Source: Cognatilysobacter bugurensis | Lineage (GTDB): Bacteria; Pseudomonadota; Gammaproteobacteria; Xanthomonadales; Xanthomonadaceae | NCBI RefSeq assembly: GCF_014652095.1 | Contig: NZ_BMYD01000001.1 | Span: 535,466-599,465 of the forward strand | Reading direction: 5' to 3' | DNA: 64,000 nt | Shown here: in pieces, positions 38,695 to 46,986 of the stretch | How the letters are laid out: each line of letters opens with the position of its first letter | Numbering within the stretch: the stretch's first letter is position 1 | The notes under the pieces: model-generated | Told to the model about the DNA's origin: nothing | Databases searched by the model: none | What the model saw: the letters and a program-made list of their open reading frames with translations, nothing else | Translations under genes and position numbers: made by a program

Positions 38695-41312
38695 GCACGT
38701 CGGTGCGACGCAAGCGCGCGGCCCCGGAGGCGGCGACAGACGCGCAGTCGCGGCTGGACGCGTGGTTCGCGACCCGCGGCTGGGCGCCACTGCCGTTCCA
38801 GCGCGACGTGTGGGCGCGGTACCTGGCCGGCGAATCCGGCCTGCTGCACACCCCCACCGGCAGCGGAAAGACGCTCGCCGCGCTCGGCGGCGTGCTGCTC
38901 GATGCACTCAACGCCGAGCCGGCCGCGCCTGCCCGCACGCGTCGGGCAGCGCCCCCGGACAACGCCACCCCCGCACACGAGGTGGGCCGGCTTCGCGTCG
39001 GCCGCGGCGGCCGCCTCGTGCGCACCGCGCCGAACGCAGCGCAACGCGAAGCCTCGCGCGGCCGCCAACGCGATCTCAAGCTGCTCTGGATCACCCCGCT
39101 GCGCGCGCTCGCCGCTGACAGTGCGCGTGCGATCCGCGAGCCGTTCGCCGAACTCGGACTCGACTGGGAGGTCGGACTGCGCACAGGCGATGCCAGTGCC
39201 CGCGACAAACGGCTTGCGCGCGACGGCCGCCTCGATGCGCTCGTCACCACGCCCGAGTCGATCGCGCTGCTGCTGTCGTACGCCGACACCGCGCCCCAGC
39301 TCGCGTCGCTGCAGGCCATCGTCATCGACGAGTGGCACGAGCTGGTCGGCAACAAGCGCGGCGTCCTGCTGCAGCTGTGCCTGGCCCGGCTTCGCGCGCT
39401 GGCGCCCGGTGTGCGCATCTGGGGCCTGTCCGCAACGCTTGGCAACCTCGACGAGGCCCGCGACGTGCTGCTGCCGCACCGCCCCGATGCGGCCATCGTC
39501 TCCGGTGTCGCGCCGCGCGCGGTCACGCTGGAATCGCTGGTGCCCGACGTCGGAGAGCGCTTTCCGTGGGCCGGGCACCTCGGGCTCAACCAGCTGCCCC
39601 GTGTCGTGGATCGGGTGTTTGCAGCCCGCACGAGCCTGGTCTTCACGAACACCCGCGCGTCGGCCGAGATGTGGCACCGCGCGCTGTCGGCCGTGTGGCT
39701 GGAGGACCCGGCCACACTCGCGCTGCATCACGGCTCGATCAGCGCCGCGTTGCGTGCGCAGACCGAGGCGGGCCTGCGCGAAGGCCGCCTGCGCTGCGTG
39801 GTGGCCACGTCGAGCCTCGATCTAGGCGTCGACTTCCCGGCCGTGGACCAGGTGATCCAGATCGGCAGCCCGAAGGGCGCGGCGCGCCTGCTGCAGCGCG
39901 CAGGCCGCGCGAAGCATCGGCCGGGCGAAGCGGGGCACGTCGTATGCGTGCCCACCCACGCGCTCGAGCTCGTCGAATTCGCCGCCGTGCGCCGCGCGAT
40001 GCAGGCCGGCCGCATCGAGTCGCGTCCGCCGCCGATGCTGAGCCTGGACGTGCTCGCGCAGCACTGCGTGACCCTCGCGCTGGGCGGCGGATTCGATGGC
40101 GATGCGCTGTATGACGAAGTGCGCGGCGCGCACGCGTTCTCGACGCTGGCGCCGGACACCTGGCAGGCCGTGCTCGACTTCATCGTGCAGGGCGGTCGCG
40201 CGCTGGAGCACTACCCCGACTACCGGCGCGTGGTGCGCACGGAAGACGGGCGCTACGTGCTCATCGACGACCGCCGCATCGCGCTTCGCCATCGGCTCTC
40301 GATCGGTACGATCACGAGCGAGGGCTCGGTCGCGGTCAAACAGCTGCGGGGCGGGGCGCTCGGCTCGGTCGAAGAGACCTTCATCGCACGCCTGCGGCCG
40401 CGCGATCGGTTCCACTTCGCAGGCCGTCTGCTCGAACTCGTGCGCCTCGAGCAGATGACGGCGTACGTCCGCAACGTGCGCAGCGGCGACGGGCAGGTGC
40501 CGAAGTGGGCCGGCGTGCGGATGTCGTTGTCGACGGAGCTCGCGCGCGGCGTCGAGCACCTGCTGGCGACGCCTGCCGATGCGCCGGAGCTCGGTGCGCT
40601 CGCGCGCCTGCTCGATCTGCAGGCGTCGCTGTCCGCGTTGCCTGCGCAGGGCGAGATGCTGGTCGAGATCGTCAAGGCGCGCGACGGCCAGCACCTGTTC
40701 GTGTACCCGTTCCTCGGACGGGGGCTGCATGAAGGGCTTGCCGCTCTGCTGTCGCTGCGTTGGGGGCGCATCCGCGCAAACACGTTCGCCTACGCCGCGA
40801 ACGACTACGGCTTCGTGCTGTCACCCGCGGAGGCCGTGCAGATCGACGAAACCGAACTGCAGGGTCTGCTGCATCCCGAGGGCCTGGTCGACGACCTGCG
40901 CGAGAGCCTCAACCTGGCGGAACTCGCGCGTCGTCAGTTCCGCGAGATCGCGCGTGTCGCGGGGCTGCTGCCGCCCTCGCTCCCGGGGCGAGCGAACCGT
41001 TCAATGCGCCAGCTGCAGGCCTCCAGCGGGCTGTTGTATGACGTCCTCCGTCGCTACGACCCCGACCACGTGCTCCTGCAGCTCGCCGACCACGAGGTGT
41101 TGAGCCAGCAGCTCGAAGTCACGCGGCTGCAGGCCGCGCTGGCCGATTGCGCGTCGCGCGCCTTGCGGTGGCGACGGCCGAAAAGCCTCACGCCGCTGTC
41201 GTTCCCCTTGTGGGCCGAGGGCAAGCGCGGCGAGCTCAGTACCGAAGACTGGAAAACCCGGGTGCAGCGCGCCGCGGAGCAACTCGAACGTCGCCATGCG
41301 CGCCGCGCTTGA
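38691..41312 (+). CDS. Lhr-type DEXH helicase, DNA ligase-associated
   Basis: An 873-residue helicase: LLHTPTGSGKTLAAL (Walker A) near residue 55, ITPLRALAADS (motif Ia), IVIDEWHELVGNKRG (DEXH), GLSATLGNLDEARD and QRAGRAKHRPGE (motif VI with Arg), then the winged-helix and Lhr-core domains. The Lhr-core family translocates on single-stranded DNA and unwinds RNA:DNA. Between Walker A and Ia an insertion of about 40 basic, low-complexity residues (AEPAAPARTRRAAPPD, then GRLRVGRGGRLV) is unusual. The start is a TTG overlapping the ligase TGA (TTGA), suggesting translational coupling. Confidence 0.94.
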   Translation: MSTSVRRKRAAPEAATDAQSRLDAWFATRGWAPLPFQRDVWARYLAGESGLLHTPTGSGKTLAALGGVLLDALNAEPAAPARTRRAAPPDNATPAHEVGRLRVGRGGRLVRTAPNAAQREASRGRQRDLKLLWITPLRALAADSARAIREPFAELGLDWEVGLRTGDASARDKRLARDGRLDALVTTPESIALLLSYADTAPQLASLQAIVIDEWHELVGNKRGVLLQLCLARLRALAPGVRIWGLSATLGNLDEARDVLLPHRPDAAIVSGVAPRAVTLESLVPDVGERFPWAGHLGLNQLPRVVDRVFAARTSLVFTNTRASAEMWHRALSAVWLEDPATLALHHGSISAALRAQTEAGLREGRLRCVVATSSLDLGVDFPAVDQVIQIGSPKGAARLLQRAGRAKHRPGEAGHVVCVPTHALELVEFAAVRRAMQAGRIESRPPPMLSLDVLAQHCVTLALGGGFDGDALYDEVRGAHAFSTLAPDTWQAVLDFIVQGGRALEHYPDYRRVVRTEDGRYVLIDDRRIALRHRLSIGTITSEGSVAVKQLRGGALGSVEETFIARLRPRDRFHFAGRLLELVRLEQMTAYVRNVRSGDGQVPKWAGVRMSLSTELARGVEHLLATPADAPELGALARLLDLQASLSALPAQGEMLVEIVKARDGQHLFVYPFLGRGLHEGLAALLSLRWGRIRANTFAYAANDYGFVLSPAEAVQIDETELQGLLHPEGLVDDLRESLNLAELARRQFREIARVAGLLPPSLPGRANRSMRQLQASSGLLYDVLRRYDPDHVLLQLADHEVLSQQLEVTRLQAALADCASRALRWRRPKSLTPLSFPLWAEGKRGELSTEDWKTRVQRAAEQLERRHARRA

Positions 41313-41991
41313 GCTGCATATCGCCGGCGAGCCGGTGCAGTTGCTCGCTGATCGGGCGCTGTACTGGCCCCGCCACCGCCGCCTGCTGATCGCCGACCTG
41401 CACCTGGGTAAGGCTGATGTATTCCGGCGCGCGGGCATCGGCCTGCCGCGCGGCGGAACGACGCACGACCTGCAACGCCTCGATGCGCTCGTGGACGCAA
41501 CCGGCGCCACGGCGCTGTGGGTACTGGGCGATGTCCTGCACGGGCCGGCGCCGGACGCCGCGTGGCGTGCGCGCTGGGGCGCGTGGCGCGAAGCGAACCC
41601 GGAGCTCCACGTTGCAGCACTCGTCGGCAACCACGACCGCGCGCTCGCGCAGGCCGGGCTCGGCATCGAACTGCTGGGCGAGGCACACGACGACGCACCG
41701 TTCGCGCTCCGGCACGAACCGGAGGATCACCCCTCGCTGCATGTGCTATGTGGGCACCTGCACCCGTGCATCGGGCTGCCGGGTCTCGGTCCCCGGCGCT
41801 GGCCCGCGTTCTGGCTGCGCGAACGTATGACCGTGCTGCCCGCCTTCTCAGCGTTCACCGGCGGCGTTGCGATTGCGCCGTCGGCGCGGGAGGTGGTCGC
41901 CATCTGCGCCGACGGCGTCATCACGAGCGTGCGCGGCCACGGTCATTCGCGTGGCGAGGCCACGGGGTCGCCGCGGCACAGGGGCCGATGA
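41296..41991 (+). CDS. pdeM: DNA ligase-associated metallophosphoesterase PdeM
   Basis: A 231-residue calcineurin-like phosphoesterase: LLIADLHLGKADVFR, LWVLGDVLHGP, ALVGNHDRAL and VLCGHLHPCIGL supply the GD, GNHD and GH metal motifs. It belongs to the ligase-associated family (TIGR04123-like, PdeM), the last member of the nuclease-ligase-helicase-phosphoesterase block. The start overlaps the helicase by 17 bp. It probably acts as a nuclease or phosphodiesterase in DNA repair; the exact substrate is unproven. Its stop is followed after 29 bases by the ssrA promoter. Confidence 0.93.
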   Translation: MRAALELHIAGEPVQLLADRALYWPRHRRLLIADLHLGKADVFRRAGIGLPRGGTTHDLQRLDALVDATGATALWVLGDVLHGPAPDAAWRARWGAWREANPELHVAALVGNHDRALAQAGLGIELLGEAHDDAPFALRHEPEDHPSLHVLCGHLHPCIGLPGLGPRRWPAFWLRERMTVLPAFSAFTGGVAIAPSAREVVAICADGVITSVRGHGHSRGEATGSPRHRGR

Positions 41992-42020
41992 ATCGTCGCC
42001 GACAGGCGAGGGCGGTGCGC

Positions 42021-42048
42021 TTGTGATCACGCGCGGCGGGCCTATACT
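42021..42048 (+). promoter_or_regulatory. Sigma-70 promoter of ssrA
   Basis: TTGTGA (42021-42026) and TATACT (42043-42048) separated by 16 bases precede the tmRNA gene by about 30 bases, allowing a short 5' extension removed by RNase P. Confidence 0.7.
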
Positions 42049-42077
42049 GGCTCGGTCAGCAAGCAATTGTTGTCCCC

Positions 42078-42431
42078 GGGGGTGCACTGGCTTCGACGGG
42101 GGTTGCGAAATTGCCTGGTGCATGCCGAGGGGGTAGCTTTCCTCGTAAATCCAGCTGCAAAACTCTAGTTGCCAACGACGACAACTACGCTCTCGCCGCT
42201 TAAGGCGTAAGCCCCGAAACAGCTTGTGTCCGTGCTCGCTGTGTAGGGTCATTATCACGGAATCGCCGGTGATGGCTGCCCGTCAGTCGCCGGTTAACCC
42301 AAAGCGGGCTTGTCCTTGGGTGCGCTTTGCACGCCGTGCTGCCCCGGGACGAGAATCAACGGCGAGCTAAGCATGTAGTGCCGGGGATGGAGTGCCTTCG
42401 GACGGCGGTTCGATTCCGCCCACCTCCACCA
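42078..42431 (+). ncRNA. ssrA: Transfer-messenger RNA
   Basis: About 354 nt. The 5' end GGGGGTGCACTGGCTTCGACG and the 3' end, with a GGTTCGATTCC T-arm and CACCTCCACCA, pair to form the acceptor stem ending in CCA. The tag reading frame at 42171-42203 encodes ANDDNYALAA followed by TAA, the same tag as Pseudomonas aeruginosa. It tags proteins from stalled ribosomes for proteolysis, together with SmpB encoded 2.3 kb downstream. A sigma-70 promoter precedes it and an intrinsic terminator follows. Confidence 0.97.
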
Positions 42432-42436
42432 AATTC

Positions 42437-42462
42437 AAAACCCGCCGCAAGGCGGGTTTTTT
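42437..42462 (+). terminator. Rho-independent terminator of ssrA
   Basis: A 10-bp stem (AAAACCCGCC with GGCGGGTTTT) and loop GCAA are followed by more T. It begins 6 bases after the tmRNA CCA end. Confidence 0.9.
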
Positions 42463-42488
42463 ATTGTCTCGCGTATATCCTGTCGGCA

Positions 42489-44690
42489 ATGGATGCCTCC
42501 CCCGACATCCCGCAGGACCGCGGACCACGATTTGCCGGCTGGCTGCACGGCGGTCACTTGCTCGCGTTCGCGGTCTTCGCCGGCGCCTTGCTGCTCGTGT
42601 TGGCCACGTGGCACACCGTCCGCCAGCGCGAGGTGCGCGCGGCGGAGGCTCGCTTTGTCGCGATGACCGGCGAGGTCACCGACCTCCTCGTGCAGCGTCT
42701 CGTCGAGTACGAACTCGTCGCGCGCGGCGGTGCCGCACTGTTCGCTTCGGTCAGCCGACCGACGCCGCAGCAGTGGGCGTCATACGTCGAGGGCATGGAC
42801 CTCGAGGCGCGCTTTCCCGCAATGCTCGGTCTAGGCTTTGCCGCGTACGTGGACGGCGGGCGCATTGCCGCATTCCAGCTCGACCGACGCGATGCAGGGG
42901 ACGGCTACTTCGAGGTCTATCCGCGTGGCAAGCGCGACACATACGCGCCCGTTCTGTTCCTCGAGCCGAGGACGCCCGCGAACATGCGTGCGGTCGGGTT
43001 CGACATGCATTCCGAGCCGACGCGGCAAGCGGCATTGCAAAGCGCACTCGAGACCGGCGCGGCGCGGCTGACAGGTCCCGTGCGGCTGCTTCAGGACGGG
43101 ACCGCCAGGACCACGGGGCTGCTGCTGTACTTGCCCGTGTTCCGCAGCGGCGAAGCCCCCTCCGATGCAGCTGCGCGGCGGATGCTCATGCAGGGGTGGG
43201 TGTACGTGCCATTCCGCGTGCGGCCGTTCGTCACCGCGGCGCTCGGCAATATCCATCCCGAGGCGCGGTTCCGGGTGTACGACGTGACCGGCGGCCAGGC
43301 CGTGTTGCTCTTCACCAACGCGTCGGCCCCGGCCGAGGGGCAGGAGCCGGCATTCCGCTACGAGCGCACGCTGCAGCAGTACGGGCGCGACTGGCGAATC
43401 CAGTTCGAGTCGCCGCCAGTCGAGGTCGCCGCGCCGCGGCTGCCGGCGCTGCGCAATTCGCTCCTGCTCGGCATCCTGGCGTCGATGCTGCTGTACGGGA
43501 TCGCGTGGTCCCTCGCGCAGACTGAGGCCCGTGCGCGCACGATCGCGCGCCGCCTCACCGAGGACTATCGCCGCAGCGAGCAGCGCTTCCGCGGCGCCAT
43601 GCAGTACTCGGCGATCGGGATGGCATTGCTCGACAGCCACGGCGCGATCGTCGAAGCGAACCCGGCTATGGGCGGCATCGTGGGGCGTGATCCAAAAGCG
43701 CTGCAGGGGCTGACACTGCGCTCGTTGTTCTGCGACGGAGAGGACGACGCCGTGCGCGTCCCGACGCCGGCCCCGGACGAGGCGGGTACGCGCCGCGCGA
43801 CGCGTCGCATCCAGCATGACGACGGCCCGCCGCGCTACGTGCACCTCACCTACGCTGCCGTGCCCGGCAACATCGGCCAGGACGTTGCCGAGCTCGTGCA
43901 GCTCGAGGACATCACCGAGCGCATGCGCGCCGAAGCACGCGTGCACGCGCTGAACCGCACGCTCGAGGCGCGCGTCGCGCTGCGCACGCGCGAGTTGAGC
44001 CAGGCCAACCAGGAGCTCGAATCGTTCGCGTACAGCGTCTCGCACGACCTACGCGCGCCGCTGCGTGCGATCGACGGATTCAGCCGGATCCTGGCTGAGC
44101 GTCACGGCGCGGTGCTTGACGATTCAGGGCGCGACTATCTCACCCGCGTGCGCCGCGCCGCAGGCCGAATGGGCGAGCTGATCGACGCAATGCTCAAGAT
44201 GTCGCGGCTGACGCGCGGTGACATGCGGCTCGAGGTCGTCGACCTCAGCCGCCTTGCCGCCGAAATCGCTGACGACCTGCGCGCCGAAGACGCGGAGAGG
44301 CCGGTCGAGTTCGTCATCCAACCCGGACTGACGACTACGGGCGACGCCACGCTGCTGCGTAACCTGCTCTCGAATCTGCTCGCGAACGCCTGGAAATTCA
44401 CGCGCGAGCGCGAACCGGCCCGTATCGAGTTCGGTCGTTTCGAGGACAGCGGCGAGTACTTCGTCCAGGACAACGGGGCGGGTTTCGACCAGGCCTACGT
44501 CGACAAGCTGTTCCGGCCGTTCCAACGCCTGCACAGCCAGGAGGCCTACGCGGGCCACGGCATCGGCCTGGCGACGGTGAAGCGGATCGTGGAGCGCCAC
44601 GGCGGCGCAATCCGCGCCGAGGGCGCGGAGGGCGAGGGCGCGCTGTTCCGGTTTACGCTGCGCGCCGAGGCGCACGGCGAAGGGCGTTAA
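42489..44690 (+). CDS. CHASE-domain sensor histidine kinase
   Basis: A 733-residue membrane kinase. There is one helix at residues about 20-40 and an extracellular CHASE domain (residues about 55-300; PAMLGLGFAAYV and YAPVLFLEPRTPAN). A second helix at about 322-343 and a PAS domain (FRGAMQYSAIGMALLDSHGAI) follow. HisKA has the phospho-accepting His near 519 (SYSVSHDLRAPLRAIDGFSR-type), and HATPase has NLLSNLLANAWKF, DNGAGFDQAY and GHGIGLATVKRIVERHGG. No response regulator gene is adjacent, so it is an orphan kinase; the ligand is unknown. ATG 42489 avoids running into tmRNA. It ends 3 bp from the smpB stop, convergent. Confidence 0.93.
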   Translation: MDASPDIPQDRGPRFAGWLHGGHLLAFAVFAGALLLVLATWHTVRQREVRAAEARFVAMTGEVTDLLVQRLVEYELVARGGAALFASVSRPTPQQWASYVEGMDLEARFPAMLGLGFAAYVDGGRIAAFQLDRRDAGDGYFEVYPRGKRDTYAPVLFLEPRTPANMRAVGFDMHSEPTRQAALQSALETGAARLTGPVRLLQDGTARTTGLLLYLPVFRSGEAPSDAAARRMLMQGWVYVPFRVRPFVTAALGNIHPEARFRVYDVTGGQAVLLFTNASAPAEGQEPAFRYERTLQQYGRDWRIQFESPPVEVAAPRLPALRNSLLLGILASMLLYGIAWSLAQTEARARTIARRLTEDYRRSEQRFRGAMQYSAIGMALLDSHGAIVEANPAMGGIVGRDPKALQGLTLRSLFCDGEDDAVRVPTPAPDEAGTRRATRRIQHDDGPPRYVHLTYAAVPGNIGQDVAELVQLEDITERMRAEARVHALNRTLEARVALRTRELSQANQELESFAYSVSHDLRAPLRAIDGFSRILAERHGAVLDDSGRDYLTRVRRAAGRMGELIDAMLKMSRLTRGDMRLEVVDLSRLAAEIADDLRAEDAERPVEFVIQPGLTTTGDATLLRNLLSNLLANAWKFTREREPARIEFGRFEDSGEYFVQDNGAGFDQAYVDKLFRPFQRLHSQEAYAGHGIGLATVKRIVERHGGAIRAEGAEGEGALFRFTLRAEAHGEGR

Positions 44691-44693
44691 ACC

Positions 44694-45206
44694 TCAGGCG
44701 TTCTTGTTGTGCCGACGCATGACGCGCTGCTTCTCGCGCGCCCAGTCGCGTTCTTTGTTGGTCTCGCGCTTGTCGTGCGTTTGCTTGCCCTTCGCGAGCA
44801 CGACTTCGATCTTGACCTTGTTGCCCTTCCAGTACAGGGCCGTCGGCACAACGGTGTACCCGTCGCGCTGCACTCGGCCGATCAGTGTGTCGATCTCACT
44901 GCGGTGCAGCAGCAGCTTGCGCGCGCGCCGCTCCTCGGCAACCACATGCGTGGACGCGGAGATCAGCGGGGTGAACTGCGCGCCGAGCAAATGGATCTCG
45001 CCGTTGCGGATATTCGCGTATGCCTCGGTGATGTTCGCCCGTCCCGCGCGGATCGACTTCAGTTCCCACCCCTGCAGCGCAAGGCCCGCCTCGAATCGAT
45101 CCTCGAGGTGGTAGTCATGCCGGGCGCGGCGGTTCAGCGCGATCGTGCCGCCCTTCGCGCTCTTTCCCGTATCCTTGCCGGTCTTGTTATTCGCAGTCTT
45201 CGCCAT
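44694..45206 (-). CDS. smpB: SsrA-binding protein SmpB
   Basis: 170 residues. The SmpB core contains [24 protein letters not shown], quoted in parts as [17 protein letters not shown], then [18 protein letters not shown] and [22 protein letters not shown]. The basic tail [19 protein letters not shown] inserts into the ribosomal mRNA channel. It partners tmRNA, encoded 2.3 kb away. The N-terminal extension of about 20 residues (lysine/threonine-rich) is longer than in E. coli. The start ATG 45206 has GAGAG upstream; it is divergent from ratA. Confidence 0.97.
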   Translation of the reverse strand: MAKTANNKTGKDTGKSAKGGTIALNRRARHDYHLEDRFEAGLALQGWELKSIRAGRANITEAYANIRNGEIHLLGAQFTPLISASTHVVAEERRARKLLLHRSEIDTLIGRVQRDGYTVVPTALYWKGNKVKIEVVLAKGKQTHDKRETNKERDWAREKQRVMRRHNKNA

Positions 45207-45263
45207 CGCGCCATTCTCTCCGATTGACGGGGATTTGCGTGAAAAGGCGATCGCAAGCCACTC

Positions 45264-45701
45264 ATGCCCGATATCCGCCGCTCCGCGCTCGTCGAACACT
45301 CCGCCGCCCGCATGTTCGCCCTCGTCAACGACGTGGCGGCGTACCCGCGGCGCTTCGAGTGGTGCGAGCAAGCTCAGGTCCTGGAATCGTCAGACGAGCG
45401 CCAGCTCGCACGGCTCGACCTGCGTCTCGGCGGGCTGCGCACGTGGTTCATGACCGAAAATACGCTGTCTGCACCGCATCACATCGAGCTGCGACTGGTC
45501 GAGGGCCCGTTCAAACGGCTCAGCGGCCGCTGGGAGTTCCACGCGCTGGACGAGTCTGCCTGCCGCGTTACCTTGACGCTGAGCTTCGAGCCGAAGGTGC
45601 GTCTGCTGGCGCCGGCGCTCGCGATCGGATTCCAGGGGCTCGCGGATCGAATGGTCAACGACTTCATCCGCGTCGCCGACCGCGACCCGGATCCTCGCTG
45701 A
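45264..45701 (+). CDS. ratA: RatA-family START/Coq10 protein
   Basis: 145 residues of the START-like fold: [36 protein letters not shown], in parts [14 protein letters not shown] and FEWC, matches RatA/Coq10 proteins. The name RatA comes from an E. coli report of a 50S-binding toxin; homologues may instead be quinone-binding Coq10 proteins. It lies between smpB and rnfH, the conserved order. Confidence 0.9.
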   Translation: MPDIRRSALVEHSAARMFALVNDVAAYPRRFEWCEQAQVLESSDERQLARLDLRLGGLRTWFMTENTLSAPHHIELRLVEGPFKRLSGRWEFHALDESACRVTLTLSFEPKVRLLAPALAIGFQGLADRMVNDFIRVADRDPDPR

Positions 45702-45711
45702 GCCCGAGCTC

Positions 45712-45975
45712 GTGAAAATCGAAGTGATCCGCGCGTGGCCGCGGCGGTTCGAGTCGACGTTCCTCGAACTGCCGGAAGGCAGCACGGTTGGCGATGCGCT
45801 TGAGCAGGTGCAGCGTAACGCGGACGAGATTGCAGTTGCGGTGCATGGCCTGCGCGCAACCCCGCACACCCTTCTGCACGACGGCGACCGGATCGAACTG
45901 CTCAGGCCGCTGATTGCAGACCCAAAGGATGCACGGCGCAAACGCGCCGAACAGCGGCCACTGAAGGGCCGCTAG
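45712..45975 (+). CDS. rnfH: RnfH-family ubiquitin-like protein (RatB)
   Basis: 87 residues with a beta-grasp fold: KIEVIRAWPRRFESTFLELPEGSTVGDAL, in parts KIEVIRAWP and LELPEGSTVGDAL, then RIELLRPLIADPKDARRKRAEQ, the RnfH signature. It begins with a GTG codon 10 bp after ratA and is probably co-transcribed. The molecular role is unclear. Confidence 0.92.
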   Translation: MKIEVIRAWPRRFESTFLELPEGSTVGDALEQVQRNADEIAVAVHGLRATPHTLLHDGDRIELLRPLIADPKDARRKRAEQRPLKGR

Positions 45976-45987
45976 CGACAGGCGGCC

Positions 45988-46386
45988 TCAGCGGCCGCCG
46001 CGCGACTTTTTCTTGTCCTTCGCCAGGTTACGGCCGAACTGCTCGACCGACTTCTCGGCCAGCTGCTCGTCCTGCTCGGGGAAGTAATCCCCGTCCCAGC
46101 GGGCGAGCGTGTCGCCTTCGAACCACAGCGTCAGGTTCTTGATGTCTGCGCGCGATACGCGTCCGACCCGCTGCGTTGCCGTGTAGTCCCAGCGGCCCGG
46201 GTTGTACGGATCCGAGATCGACGGCGTGCCGAGCAGGGTCACGACCTGCTGCTTGCTCATGCCGGCCTGCAGCTGGTCGACCGCCGACTTCTCGAGCAGG
46301 TTGCCCTGGTAGATCGGCTGGCGATACACGATGCCGCAACCCGCGGTCATCGCGGCGACGAGCAGGACGGGCAGAAGCGAGCGCAT
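45988..46386 (-). CDS. bamE: Outer membrane assembly factor BamE
   Basis: A 132-residue lipoprotein. The signal peptide has a lipobox ending AMTAGC, and the mature domain includes IYQGNLLEKSAVDQLQAGMSK, QQVVTLLGTPSISDPYNPGRWDY and ADIKNLTLWFEGDTLARW, diagnostic of BamE (SmpA/OmlA). It is an accessory lipoprotein of the BAM complex that folds beta-barrel proteins. The C-terminal KDKKKSRGGR tail is basic. The ATG may be 46386 or 46395 (MHAMRS). It is divergent from fur. Confidence 0.94.
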   Translation of the reverse strand: MRSLLPVLLVAAMTAGCGIVYRQPIYQGNLLEKSAVDQLQAGMSKQQVVTLLGTPSISDPYNPGRWDYTATQRVGRVSRADIKNLTLWFEGDTLARWDGDYFPEQDEQLAEKSVEQFGRNLAKDKKKSRGGR

Positions 46387-46538
46387 TGCGTGCATGGGCA
46401 CTGATCGGGCAGGGGAAATCAGCGCCGATGATACACTGCCGCCCCTGTCGACGACGGCGGCCACGGCCCTGTTCATCGCGGGTTGAGCGACCGATGCCTG
46501 CACGCGCATCGGAAAAATGCGAAGCGACCGGAGGCGCA

Positions 46539-46940
46539 ATGGAGTCACAGGATCTGCGGAACGTCGGCTTGAAAGTCACGCATCCGCGCATGCGCATCCT
46601 TGCGCTGCTGGAGAAGTCGAAGTCGCGCCACGTCACTGCCGAAGACATCTACCGGATGCTTCTCGAGCAGGACGAGGACATCGGGCTGGCGACGGTCTAT
46701 CGCGTGCTGACGCAGTTCGAAGCGGCGGGCCTTGTGCTCAAGCACAACTTCGAAGCGGGCCAGTCTGTGTACGAGCTCGATCGCGGCCAGCACCACGACC
46801 ACATGGTCGACGTCGACACCGGCAAGATCATCGAGTTCGAAAGCGGCGAGATCGAAGAGCTGCAGCGCCGTATTGCCGAGAGCATGGGCTACGAGATCGA
46901 AGACCACTCGCTGGTGCTTTACGTGCGCAAGAAGCGCTGA
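46539..46940 (+). CDS. fur: Ferric uptake regulator Fur
   Basis: 133 residues: MESQDLRNVGLKVTHPRMRI, then HVTAEDIYRMLLEQDEDIGLATVYRVL, in parts SRHVTAEDIYRMLLEQ and GLATVYRVLTQFEAAG, form the winged helix; DRGQHHDHMVDVDTG and EFESGEIEELQRRIA carry metal and dimer sites. It is an iron-dependent repressor. GGAGG lies 7 bases before ATG 46539. The final basic KKR tail is usual. I did not recognise a Fur box in the 152-bp divergent spacer with bamE. Confidence 0.96.
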   Translation: MESQDLRNVGLKVTHPRMRILALLEKSKSRHVTAEDIYRMLLEQDEDIGLATVYRVLTQFEAAGLVLKHNFEAGQSVYELDRGQHHDHMVDVDTGKIIEFESGEIEELQRRIAESMGYEIEDHSLVLYVRKKR

Positions 46941-46986
46941 AGCTGGCGGACTGTGTACGGGCGGCGCTGCGGCGACGCCCGTCCCG

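Noticed and set aside
42327-42488. Upstream start for the CHASE kinase at 42327
   Set aside because: The frame would begin inside the tmRNA and pass through its terminator; ATG 42489 gives a sensible membrane-anchor start.
46387-46538. Fur box between bamE and fur
   Set aside because: I could not find a convincing 19-bp Fur palindrome in the spacer, so autoregulation is not claimed.
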